From NCBI RefSeq assembly GCF_001589285.1, contig NZ_JEMA01000212.1, forward strand, positions 1-32,534: a DNA stretch of 32,534 nt, given 5' to 3'. Positions 1 through 8,345 of this stretch are shown here, piece by piece. The notes under the pieces are model-generated. The model was given only the letters and a program-made list of their open reading frames with translations, was not told the origin of the DNA and did not search any database. Source of the stretch: Sorangium cellulosum (GTDB taxonomy: Bacteria > Myxococcota_A > Polyangia > Polyangiales > Polyangiaceae). Every line of letters starts with the position of its first letter. Within the stretch, counting starts at the first letter, position 1. The position numbers and the translations under genes are program-made.

Positions 1-25
1 TGGGAGAGTAGGACGCCGCCGGGGT
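1..25 (+). rRNA. 5S rRNA, 3' end only
   Basis: The first bases match the conserved 3' part of bacterial 5S rRNA: a GGGAGAGTAGG block (loop E / helix IV side) followed by a G/C-rich closing-helix strand. An intrinsic terminator follows within 10 bases, as expected at the end of an rRNA operon. The 5' part lies outside the window. The exact mature 3' end (about 22-27) is an estimate. Confidence 0.85.
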
Positions 26-32
26 TTCTTCG

Positions 33-72
33 AACCTGCGCACAGGCATCGCTTGTGCGCAGGTTTTTTTTT
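33..72 (+). terminator. Intrinsic terminator of the rRNA operon
   Basis: A perfect 12-bp stem (33-44 with 54-65) closes a 9-base loop and runs straight into nine T residues (64-72). This is a textbook Rho-independent terminator placed just after the 5S rRNA. Confidence 0.95.
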
Positions 73-665
73 GTCCTCCGCGCGCCGCCTGACCCGCCCG
101 CGTGCCCGCTCCGGGCGCTTGCACCTCGGCGTGCTGCCGGGCTCTGTAGCTCGCTGCCCCCGCGCCGCCCCGGCGAGCACCCGGGGGCCTTATCCCCTAC
201 CGAGGCGGCGGCAGCTCCGCCCGACCCCCCTCAACTTCCGCAAGCGCCGGCGGGGGGGTCCACGCGGCGGGGGCGGGCGGGCGCGCCGAGCACCGACCGA
301 GGTGCCATAAGGTCTCAGCGGGCTCGAGGTCTCAGGCGCGCCTTGTGTGGCGCGCAACGAAACGTCCCAGCCAGCATGGCCCGAAGGGAGACATGCCGGG
401 CGGTGTTCGATGCGCAAGCTCTCCCGCCGCCCGCCTCGGCGGATGGCCAGCGCCCGCCCGCCCCCGCCGCGTGGACCCCCCCGCCGGCGCGGCCCACACT
501 CGCCCTGGATGGCCCTGCGAACGAGCAGTTGCGCGACCTCCTGCCGTGAGGGATGGCTCTTGCATAGAGCCCCGCAGCCCCCCGCTCAGGAGGGACCGCG
601 TGGAGACAGACGCACGGGCCGAGGCGCCGCGCTGACCGGCTCCGCGCGCCGCGCGATCGCCGCCG
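73..665. other. Intergenic region between the 5S terminator and lhr; no convincing gene
   Basis: About 590 bases. Open frames on both strands exist, but they are GC-driven: Pro/Arg/Ala-rich, without good ribosome sites or family-like sequence. The visible structure is the long inverted repeat at 244-490, listed separately. The lhr promoter must lie here or upstream, but I cannot point to a clear -35/-10 pair. Confidence 0.6.
244..490. repeat. Perfect 41-bp inverted repeat enclosing 165 bp with nested hairpins
   Basis: Bases 244-284 are the exact reverse complement of 450-490, including a run of seven G on one arm and seven C on the other. Between the arms are smaller dyads: GCACC/GGTGC at about 290-305, GCGCGCC (336-342) with GGCGCGC (349-355), a GCCCG/CGGGC pair and a CCGCC/GGCGG pair. 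There is also a direct repeat AGGTCTCAG at about 310-318 and 327-335. Transcribed, this would fold into a branched RNA closed by one very long helix. As DNA it could equally be a small mobile element with terminal inverted repeats, but I see no target-site duplication outside the arms. Confidence 0.8.
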
Positions 666-3600
666 ATGGCCAAGAAACGCTCCCCCGAAACCGATCCGCT
701 CGCCCGCTTTCACCCGGCCACCCAGGCGTGGTTCCGCGGAGCGTTCGCCGCGCCCACCCCCGCGCAGACCAAGGGCTTCCCGCCCATCCTCGAGGGCGCC
801 TCCACGCTGCTGCTCGCCCCGACGGGCTCCGGCAAGACGCTCGCAGCCTTCCTCGCGGCCATCGACCGGCTCATGGCCTCGCCGGAGCCCGAGGCCGCCG
901 AGCGCTGCCGCGTCGTGTACGTCTCGCCCCTCAAGGCGCTCGCCATCGACGTCGAGCGGAACCTGCGCGCCCCGCTCGCCGGGATCGCCGCCGCCGCCGA
1001 GCGGCTCGGCCTGCCCTACCGCGTCCCCCAGGTCGGCGTGCGCTCCGGCGACACAAGGCCCGAGGACCGCGCGCGGCTCGCCAGGAAGCCGCCGGACATC
1101 CTCATCACAACCCCGGAGTCGCTCTACCTCCTGCTCACCGCCAACGCGCGCGATCGGCTGCGCAACGTCGAGACCGTCATCATCGACGAGATCCACGCGC
1201 TCGTCGCGACGAAGCGCGGCGCGCACCTCGCCCTGTCCCTCGAGCGCCTCGAGGCCCTCCGGCAAGCGCCAAGGCCCATGCAGCGCATCGGGCTGTCCGC
1301 CACCCAGCGGCCGCTCGACGAGGTCGCGCGCATGCTCGGGGGCGGCGAGATCGAGGGCGCGGGCGCGCGCTTCGCGCCGCGGCCGGTGACGATCGTCGAC
1401 GCGAGCGCCCCGAAGGCCCTGGAGCTGCGCATCGAGGTGCCCGTCGAGGACATGACCAAGCTCGGCGAGGTCGCGCGGGCAGGCGAGGGGCCGCCGCCAG
1501 GGCCGGCCGACCCGGCGCAACGCTCGATCTGGCCGAGCATCCACCCGCGGCTCGTCGAGCTCGTGCGCGCCCACCGCACGACGATGATCTTCGTGAACAG
1601 CCGGCGCCTCGCCGAGCGCCTCGCCGCCGCGCTCAACGACACAGCGGGCGCCGAGGTCGCGCTCGCGCACCACGGCTCGATCGCGCGCGAGCAGCGCCAG
1701 CAGATCGAGGAGCGGCTCAAGGCCGGCCTCCTGCCGTGCATCGTCGCCACCTCGTCGCTCGAGCTCGGGCTCGATCTCGGCGCCGTCGACCTCGTCATCC
1801 AGCTCGAGGCGCCGCCGTCGGTCGCCGCAGGGCTCCAGCGCGTCGGCCGCGCCGGCCACGAGGTCGGCGGCACCTCGCGCGGCGTCGTCTTCCCCAAGCA
1901 CCGCGGCGACCTGCTCGCGTGCGCCGCGGCCGCGTCCCGCATGCGCGAGGGCAAGGTCGAGGCGACCCTCTACCCGAGGAACCCGCTCGACGTCCTCGCC
2001 CAGCAGATCGTCGCCATCGCCTCGATGGACACCCTCCACGTCGACGCGCTCTTCTCGCTCGTGCGCAGGGCCGCGCCGTTCGCCGACCTGCCCCGCGCGA
2101 GCTTCGAGGGCGTGCTCGACATGCTCTCCGGCCGCTACCCGTCCGACGAGTTCGCCGAGCTCCGGCCCCGCATCGTCTGGGACCGCGTGGGCGGCGCCGT
2201 GCGCGCCCGCAAGGGCGCCAAGCGCCTCGCCGTCGTCAACGCCGGCACCATCCCCGATCGCGGCCTCTACGGCGTCTTCCTCGACGCCGGCGGCGACGCG
2301 GCGCGCCCGGGCCGGCGCGTCGGCGAGCTCGACGAGGAGATGGTCTTCGAGGCCCGCGAGGGCGAGGTCTTCCTCCTCGGCGCCTCGTCGTGGCGCATCA
2401 CCGACATCACCCACGACCGCGTCCTCGTCGTCCCCGCGCCGGGCGAGCCGGGCAAGATGCCGTTCTGGCGCGGCGACCAGGCCGGGCGCAACGCCGAGCT
2501 CGGCACCTCCATCGGCGCCCTCGCGCGGCGGATCGCCTCGCTGTCCGACGACGAGGCCGAGCGGGCGCTCGCCGACGAGCACGGGCTCGACGCGCGCGCC
2601 GCGCGGAACCTCGTCCGGTACGTGCGCGATCAGGCCGCGGCCACGGGCGAGGTCCCGAGCGATCGCGCCATCGTCCTGGAGCGGTTCGTCGACGAGGTCG
2701 GCGACTACCGCATCTGCCTCCTGTCGCCGTTCGGCGGCCGCGTGCACGCGCCGCTGTCGACCTGCATCGCCGAGAAGTGCCGCCTCGAGCTCGGCCTCGC
2801 CGTCGACACCGTGTGGACCGACGACGGCATCGTCCTGCGGCTGCCCGAGTCCGAGTCGCCCCCGGACGCGAAGCAGCTCCTGCCGCAGGCCGACGAGGTG
2901 GAGGACCTGCTCGTCCGCGGCCTCGGCGACACCGCCCTGTTCGCCTCGCGCTTCCGCGAGTGCGCCGGCCGGGCGCTGCTCCTGCCGCGCAAGTTCCCCG
3001 GCAAGCGCTCGCCGCTCTGGGCCCAGCGCAAGCGCGCCGCCGACCTGCTCGCCGTCGCGTCGCGCTACGGCTCCTTTCCGATCCTGCTCGAGACCTACCG
3101 CGAGTGCCTGCGCGACGTCTTCGACCTCACCGCGCTCGAGGACCTCCTCCGGCAGATCGCGGCCCGCAAGGTCCGCGTCGTCACGGTCGACGTGCGCGCG
3201 CCGTCGCCGTTCGCGGCCACGCTGCTCTTCGCCTACGCGGGCAATTTCATCTACGAGGGCGACCTGCCGCTCGCCGAGCGCCGGGCGCAGGTGCTCGCCA
3301 TCGATCACGCGCGCCTGCGCGAGCTGCTCGGCGAGGCCGAGCTGCGCGAGCTCTTCGATGCCGACGCGGTGGTGGCCCTCGAGGCGTCGCTCCAGCGCCT
3401 CGACGGCCGCATGCCGCTCAAGCACGAGGATCAGGTGCACGATCTCCTGCTCTCGCTCGGCGACCTCACGCGCGACGAGATCGCGGCGCGCGCGGCGGGC
3501 GCCGATGTCCCGCCCGAGGCGGCCCGCGAGCGCGCCGCCGCCTGGATGGACGAGCTCGTGCGCGACAGGCGCGTCATCGACATCCAGCTCGGCGGCGAGC

Positions 3601-5618
3601 GCCGCCTCGCCGCCGCCGAGGACGCGGGCCGGCTGCGCGACGCCTTCGGCGTGGTGCCGCCGCCCGGCCTGCCGATCGCGTTCCTCGAGCCGGCGGCCGA
3701 TCCGCTCGCCGAGCTCGTGGCCCGCTACGCGCGAACGCACGGCCCCTTCCGCGCGGAGGACGTGGCCCGGCGCTTCGGCCTCGGCCCCGCGCCGGTCCTG
3801 GCGGCGCTCGCGCGGCTCGCCGAGCGCGGCCGCGTCGTCGAGGGGGAGTTCCTCCCCGGCGGCCGCGGCCGGGAGTTCTGCGACGCCGAGGTGCTGCGCT
3901 CGCTGAAGCGCCGCTCGCTGGCCCGGCTGCGCGCCGAGGTCGAGCCGGTGCCGCCGGAGGCGTACGCCCGCTTCCTCGCCGACTGGCACAACCTGCACCG
4001 CCGCCGGCGGGGGCTCGACGGCCTGCTCGCGGCGCTGGAGCAGCTCCAGGGCGCGCCGCTGTCGGCCTCGGCCCTGGAGGCCGAGATCCTGCCCGCGCGC
4101 GTCGAGGGCTACCGCGCCGGTGATCTCGACGCGCTCTGCGCGGCCGGTGAGGTCATCTGGCGCGGCGTCGAGCCTGTCGGCGACGGCGACGGCCGCGTCG
4201 CGCTCTACCTCGCCGAGGCGTACGCGTACCTCGCCCCGCCGCCCGGCCGCGCCGAGGGCGCGCTGGCCGAGAGCATCCGCGCCGCCCTCGCGCGCCGCGG
4301 CGCGCTCTTCTTCTCCGACCTCTCGCGGGAGACGGGCGCCTTCGGCCTCGACCTGCTCGGGGCGCTCTGGGATCTCGTGTGGGCCGGCGAGGTCACGAAC
4401 GACACGCTCGCCCCGCTGCGCGCCCTCGGCCGCGAGTCCCGCTCGAGCGGCCGCCGGCGCGATCGCGATCGCCCCGCGCCCGGCCGCGGCCTCTCCGCGT
4501 TGCGCGCGCGCCGGATCGGCCCGCCGGGCAGCGAGGGCCGCTGGTCGCTGCTGGCGCTGCCCGGGGCCGCCTCGAGCGCTACCGCATCGACAGCGGGCGC
4601 GACAAGCGCGAGCGCGAACGCGACCGGATCGCCCGCCGGCGCGCCCGGCGAGACCGAGCGCCGCGCCGCGCTCGCGCGCGCCTTGCTCGAGCGCCACGGC
4701 GTGCTCACGCGCGAGGCGGCGGCTGTCGAGGGGCTCGCGGGCGGCTTCTCCGCCGTCTACGACGTGCTCCGCGCCATGGAGGAGGCCGGCCAGGCGCGGC
4801 GCGGCTACTTCGTCGCCGGGCTGGGCGCCGCGCAGTTCGCTGTGCCCGGGGCCGACGACCGCCTCCGCGCGTGCCGCGAGCCGTCCGACGATCCACGGAC
4901 GCTCGTCCTCGCGGCCACGGACCCGGCGAACCCGTGGGGCGCCGCCGTCCGCTGGCCCGAGCTCGCCGCGCGCGGCGACGGCGCTCCCGAGGGCGCTGTC
5001 CGCGGCCCCGTGCGTCCCCAGCGCGCCGCCGGCGCCCTCGTGATCCTGCACGACGGCCGGCTGCTCGCGTGGATGGGCCGCACCGAGCGGAGCCTCACCA
5101 CCTTCCTGCCGGAGGCCGAGCCGGAGCGCGGCGACGCGATCCGGGCGATCGCGTCGGCGCTCGCGGCGCTCGTCAGCGAGGGGCGGCGGCGCGCGGTGCT
5201 CGTGGCCACGATCGACGGCGAGCCGGCGCACAGCTCGCCCCTCGCGCGCGCGCTCGCGGACGTGGGCTTCACCTCCGGGGCGCACGGCTACCTCAAGCGC
5301 GCCCCCACGGCCGAGCGGGGCCCGTGGCGCCCGCGGCAGGTGCCCGGGAACGCGCCCGACTGGGCTCGCCGCGCGGCCGCGGCGGGCGTCGACGGGTCCG
5401 AGGACGATGTCGACGGCTTCAAGCCGCCGCCCGGCCTGCGCTCCTGGCCGGCCCAGTCCACGGGCGGGTGGCGGATGTCGCCCCCCGGCGCGACCGGCGC
5501 CGGCGCAGACAGCGGCGGGGCGCGCGAGGTCGGGGGCAGCCTTCCTGACGACCTCGACCTGGACGACGACGACGCGCTGTTCGACGACGGCGCGGGGCTC
5601 GACGACGGCGCGGCGTGA
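666..5618 (+). CDS. lhr: ATP-dependent Lhr-like (large helicase-related) superfamily 2 helicase
   Basis: 1650 aa, the size of the long Lhr class. Helicase motifs are in order: Q-motif-like PTPAQ (about 30-34), Walker A APTGSGKT (51-58), DEIH box (174-177), SAT (211-213) and motif VI QRVGRAGH (391-398). An Lhr-type winged-helix/beta-barrel core follows, then a DEAD/H-associated region (YAGNFIYEGDLPLAERRAQ) and the long C-terminal part seen in bacterial Lhr (GGFSAVYDVLRAMEEAG, RRGYFVAGLGAAQFA). In the family, Lhr translocates 3' to 5' on single-stranded DNA, unwinds RNA-DNA and DNA duplexes and works in DNA repair; the E. coli C-terminal region has been linked to uracil-DNA glycosylase activity. 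Lineage oddities are a low-complexity Ala/Ser/Thr/Gly linker near residues 1300-1325 and an acidic Asp-rich C-terminal tail. The ATG at 666 fits the family N-terminus but has no clear Shine-Dalgarno sequence. Confidence 0.95.
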   Translation: MAKKRSPETDPLARFHPATQAWFRGAFAAPTPAQTKGFPPILEGASTLLLAPTGSGKTLAAFLAAIDRLMASPEPEAAERCRVVYVSPLKALAIDVERNLRAPLAGIAAAAERLGLPYRVPQVGVRSGDTRPEDRARLARKPPDILITTPESLYLLLTANARDRLRNVETVIIDEIHALVATKRGAHLALSLERLEALRQAPRPMQRIGLSATQRPLDEVARMLGGGEIEGAGARFAPRPVTIVDASAPKALELRIEVPVEDMTKLGEVARAGEGPPPGPADPAQRSIWPSIHPRLVELVRAHRTTMIFVNSRRLAERLAAALNDTAGAEVALAHHGSIAREQRQQIEERLKAGLLPCIVATSSLELGLDLGAVDLVIQLEAPPSVAAGLQRVGRAGHEVGGTSRGVVFPKHRGDLLACAAAASRMREGKVEATLYPRNPLDVLAQQIVAIASMDTLHVDALFSLVRRAAPFADLPRASFEGVLDMLSGRYPSDEFAELRPRIVWDRVGGAVRARKGAKRLAVVNAGTIPDRGLYGVFLDAGGDAARPGRRVGELDEEMVFEAREGEVFLLGASSWRITDITHDRVLVVPAPGEPGKMPFWRGDQAGRNAELGTSIGALARRIASLSDDEAERALADEHGLDARAARNLVRYVRDQAAATGEVPSDRAIVLERFVDEVGDYRICLLSPFGGRVHAPLSTCIAEKCRLELGLAVDTVWTDDGIVLRLPESESPPDAKQLLPQADEVEDLLVRGLGDTALFASRFRECAGRALLLPRKFPGKRSPLWAQRKRAADLLAVASRYGSFPILLETYRECLRDVFDLTALEDLLRQIAARKVRVVTVDVRAPSPFAATLLFAYAGNFIYEGDLPLAERRAQVLAIDHARLRELLGEAELRELFDADAVVALEASLQRLDGRMPLKHEDQVHDLLLSLGDLTRDEIAARAAGADVPPEAARERAAAWMDELVRDRRVIDIQLGGERRLAAAEDAGRLRDAFGVVPPPGLPIAFLEPAADPLAELVARYARTHGPFRAEDVARRFGLGPAPVLAALARLAERGRVVEGEFLPGGRGREFCDAEVLRSLKRRSLARLRAEVEPVPPEAYARFLADWHNLHRRRRGLDGLLAALEQLQGAPLSASALEAEILPARVEGYRAGDLDALCAAGEVIWRGVEPVGDGDGRVALYLAEAYAYLAPPPGRAEGALAESIRAALARRGALFFSDLSRETGAFGLDLLGALWDLVWAGEVTNDTLAPLRALGRESRSSGRRRDRDRPAPGRGLSALRARRIGPPGSEGRWSLLALPGAASSATASTAGATSASANATGSPAGAPGETERRAALARALLERHGVLTREAAAVEGLAGGFSAVYDVLRAMEEAGQARRGYFVAGLGAAQFAVPGADDRLRACREPSDDPRTLVLAATDPANPWGAAVRWPELAARGDGAPEGAVRGPVRPQRAAGALVILHDGRLLAWMGRTERSLTTFLPEAEPERGDAIRAIASALAALVSEGRRRAVLVATIDGEPAHSSPLARALADVGFTSGAHGYLKRAPTAERGPWRPRQVPGNAPDWARRAAAAGVDGSEDDVDGFKPPPGLRSWPAQSTGGWRMSPPGATGAGADSGGAREVGGSLPDDLDLDDDDALFDDGAGLDDGAA

Positions 5619-5666
5619 TCTCTCCCGGCGCGCTGCTCCGGCGGCGGCGCCCCGATCACGCCGCCC

Positions 5667-5721
5667 AAAAAAGGACCGCCGAGCAGCCAGGAAGGGGCGA
5701 CCCTTCGTGGTTCCTCGGCGG
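5667..5721 (-). terminator. Intrinsic terminator for the KGG gene
   Basis: An 8-bp outer stem (5676-5683 with 5714-5721) encloses an inner 6-bp stem GAAGGG/CCCTTC with a GCGA (GNRA-class) tetraloop at about 5691-5706. On the minus strand the structure is followed by six T (5672-5667). It sits in the convergent gap between lhr and the KGG gene and serves the minus-strand gene. No matching U-tract exists for lhr. Confidence 0.8.
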
Positions 5722-5775
5722 CTCTTGCTCGTCGTGCGGCGCGGGAGGGATCTCGCGCGGCGCGCTGCGACGAGG

Positions 5776-6081
5776 TCAGCCCTGGTGGCTGTGCTCGCTC
5801 GGCTTCACGTGCTGCTCATGGTCGCCGCGGTTCGCCTTGCGGGACCCGTTCGGCCCCTGGCTCCGCGCCTCGGCGCCCTTGCGCCCGATCGTGGCCATGT
5901 GCTCGCGGTTCTGGCTGACGACCTCGCCGCCCTTGCGGCCCGCCGCGCGTGCTTCTTCGGACGTGAACTCGTGCGCCGTGCCCTTCTCGTGCGCCGCCTT
6001 GCCGCCCTGGCTCGCGATCTGGCGCTGCTGCTCCGCGTTCATCGCCGCGAAGCCCCGCTTGCTCTCGCTCATCTGTCCCAT
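5776..6081 (-). CDS. KGG-repeat stress protein (YciG/GsiB-like)
   Basis: 101 aa, very hydrophilic. It carries three copies of the KGG-type motif: QGGKAAHEKGTAHEFTSEEA, RKGGEVVSQNREHMATIG and RKGAEARSQG. This is the pattern of the KGG/stress-induced family (YciG, GsiB, Con-10), small intrinsically disordered proteins linked to desiccation, starvation or general stress; the molecular role is not known. The start at 6081 is chosen because GAGGAG (6088-6093) lies six bases upstream. The gene is single, convergent with lhr and has its own terminator at 5667-5721. Confidence 0.92.
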   Translation of the reverse strand: MGQMSESKRGFAAMNAEQQRQIASQGGKAAHEKGTAHEFTSEEARAAGRKGGEVVSQNREHMATIGRKGAEARSQGPNGSRKANRGDHEQHVKPSEHSHQG

Positions 6082-6819
6082 GGTCCACTCCTCGGATTGA
6101 TGTGCATCGTGAACGTCACTCGACGACCGTGACTACCTGCCGCCTAGCCACATCGCGCCGGCGGTGCCGGCGACGCCAGGCGCTGCTGCAACGCGGGTGC
6201 CAGACGGGAGAGCTCGGACGATTCCCTCGATGCGTCGAGGCCGGACAATTGATGACCACATGCCCGCGCCAGGTGTCCTCTCCAGGACTCGCTGCGGCAA
6301 ACTGCCTCACTGTGCGTGCGACCGTGCGTGAGCGCCCCAACTCGCTGCGAGCTCAGCCGTGGAGACCTCCATGGAACGTCGTGGGATCTGATTTTCTTGT
6401 TGCAATCGTCCGCTCGCCGCGCGTCGCTCATCGAACGAGCGGCGAGGTGACCTGTCGTCATCAAGCGACACAGGACGCCACGAGACTTCTCGGGATTTGC
6501 CTGAACAGCCGCCGGGGCTCGCGATCGCGTGCCCGATGACCTCCGATGTCTCGCCGTCTCGCGCTCTGCTTTTCCGCTCGGCGCCCCTCTGTTCTCGTGT
6601 GGCTGTCTGTTTACGTCGATGCGGTTTCGCGTTGGATGGTCCGCGGGGATCCTCGGCGGGATTGCCGGGCAGGGCGGGGGAGGGCGGTGCTGGCGCGTTG
6701 CGTCTTGACATCGCGGCGCCGCTTCCGCTCTCGTTGCCCTGCATCATCACGCCAGCGTTCCGCGATCCGCTGAGGGCCGCGTCCGGGGGCTGGGGTGACG
6801 ATTTTGCGGGAGATCCACG
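6082..6819. other. Divergent intergenic region; no convincing gene
   Basis: 738 bases between divergently transcribed genes (KGG gene leftward, lipoprotein gene rightward), so it should hold both promoters. Open frames here lack family-like sequence and usable ribosome sites. Small dyads are visible: GTCAC/GTGAC at about 6115-6133, and a near-palindrome centred at about 6365. Neither can be assigned to a regulator by eye. Confidence 0.5.
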
Positions 6820-8148
6820 ATGGCGGTTCCGATTCCGGGGGCTCGGCTCGACGGGGGCCAGCCCTTCTCACCGAAGACGACATCCTCGCCTCGGCGCGCG
6901 CGCCGGCGTTCTCCGGGGGCCCTGCGCGGCGCGGGCCTCCTCGCGCTGGCGCTCCTCGCCGGGTGCGGCGGGGCCACGGGCGCGGCGCCCGCGGAGACCC
7001 CGGCGCCGGGCCCGGCGCCCGCCGCGAAGGAGCCTTTCAACCTCGAGAAGGCGCTCGCCCGCGAGGCCGACGATCTGCCCGCCCGCGAGATCCGCGCCGC
7101 GGACTGGTCGGCGCGCGCGTTCGGGGCAGCGGAGCCGAAGATCGAGCAGAAGGAGAAGCTTGTCGCGCTCTCCATCCCCCTCGGCACGGCCAGCCAAGTC
7201 GAGTGCTTCGTTTACAACACGATGCTCGACTCGGGCGAGGTGATGAGGAACTTCATCGAGCTCCTCGACCCCGAGAAGCTGGATGTCGCCCGCATCATAC
7301 CCTGGGAGATCAGCGTGCACCGCGAGAGCCCTGCGGTGTTCGTTCAAGCGCTCTACTTCACCCAGACAGGTGCCGGGAAGGCGGCCGGGCTGCTCAAGAT
7401 CGCGCTGCACGCGGACAAGGCACACCCCATCGCCTGCCTGCACGACGAGGTCGGGTATGTCCGCACGTTCGAGCGGCTCGCCAAGGGGCTCTTCGACTCG
7501 TTCGACTCGAAGAGCGCCGCCGCCGAGCCCGAGTACACGGACACCGTGATCCTGCGCCTCGACAAGCTGCCTGTCGGCTTCGAGACGAGCGATCTGTTCA
7601 AGGGCGAGGACGGGCAGCGACGATGGCTGTCGCGCTCTGCCACCTTCATCCCCCGAGATCCGAAGTCGCTGCACATCGAGGATGAGGCGTCCAACGTGCT
7701 CATCGACCCCGAGGGGCGCATCAAGGGAGGCGTCTGGGTCGAGACCTCGCAAGGCGAGGTGAGCCACCGGATCGAGCTGTCGCAGAAGAAGAACTTCCAG
7801 TACGGTTACGCGGGAGAGGTCGAGGGCAAGAAGGTCCAGGGGACGATCTCGCTCGCGACCAAGGCGTGGCTCGCCTCGCCTGTCGCGACCGCCTCGGAGC
7901 TCGCGCGGCTCCTCAAGAAGAAGGGCGCCTTCGACCTCAAGCAGCAGGAGTACATGCCCTCCGTCGACCCGACGAAGCCCATCGACGTCCAGTACCTCCG
8001 CGACGCCTCGGGCTCCGTCACGGTCAACATGAGCGCCACGCGCCTCGTGGGCAGCCTCGCGCCCGACGGCCGCCCGGAGGCGTTCGAGGTCTCGGCCGGT
8101 CCTCCGAGGCTGACGCTCCAGCGAGCCTACGTCAGGGGCAAGCTGTAG
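6820..8148 (+). CDS. Predicted lipoprotein of unknown function
   Basis: 442 aa. A long basic N-terminus (RRARRRS) leads into a hydrophobic stretch and a lipobox LLAGC with the lipidated Cys at about residue 49, then a Gly/Ala/Pro-rich linker typical of exported myxobacterial lipoproteins. The mature part (about 70-442) is mixed alpha/beta with phrases such as IPLGTASQVECFVYNTMLDS and RDASGSVTVNMSATRLVG; I do not recognise the family. The start is supported by GGGAG at 6808-6812, seven bases upstream; the n-region is unusually long for a lipoprotein. The gene stands alone and is convergent with the PEGA operon. Confidence 0.8.
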   Translation: MAVPIPGARLDGGQPFSPKTTSSPRRARRRSPGALRGAGLLALALLAGCGGATGAAPAETPAPGPAPAAKEPFNLEKALAREADDLPAREIRAADWSARAFGAAEPKIEQKEKLVALSIPLGTASQVECFVYNTMLDSGEVMRNFIELLDPEKLDVARIIPWEISVHRESPAVFVQALYFTQTGAGKAAGLLKIALHADKAHPIACLHDEVGYVRTFERLAKGLFDSFDSKSAAAEPEYTDTVILRLDKLPVGFETSDLFKGEDGQRRWLSRSATFIPRDPKSLHIEDEASNVLIDPEGRIKGGVWVETSQGEVSHRIELSQKKNFQYGYAGEVEGKKVQGTISLATKAWLASPVATASELARLLKKKGAFDLKQQEYMPSVDPTKPIDVQYLRDASGSVTVNMSATRLVGSLAPDGRPEAFEVSAGPPRLTLQRAYVRGKL

Positions 8149-8345
8149 ACGCGCTCCACCGCTCGGCGAGCGCCAGCATCGGCTCGCCCAGCTCGTGCAG
8201 CGTCAGGGCGCGGGACTTCGGCGTGCGGGTCAACCGCTTCGGCCTACGCCGAGCAGCCGCGCTTCAGAATCTGGAGACGACCCAGCGAAAAATGGCCGCA
8301 CAGATGCAGACGTTGAACCGCATGGCGCTCTGGCCTGGGTAGGCC

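Noticed and set aside
315-5285. A 1656-codon open frame on the minus strand opposite lhr
   Set aside because: It is the mirror of a highly biased GC-rich gene. Its translation is Arg/Ala/Glu/Gly-rich low complexity, while the plus frame has all the helicase motifs.
6102-6750. Several open frames of 70-147 codons on both strands in the KGG-lipoprotein gap
   Set aside because: No ribosome sites, no family-like sequence and overlapping frames of similar length on both strands.
8149-8275. Minus-strand stretch reading RLTRTPKSRALTLHELGEPM, LALAERWSAS before a stop, like the end of a small regulator gene
   Set aside because: It looks protein-like but is only about 40 codons between stops, with no start or ribosome site. 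It could be a decayed gene end or chance; too weak to list as a pseudogene without a search.
8332-8345. Small hairpin GGCCT/AGGCC right after the barrel gene stop, as a terminator
   Set aside because: The stem is only 5 bp and has no T-tract on the minus strand.
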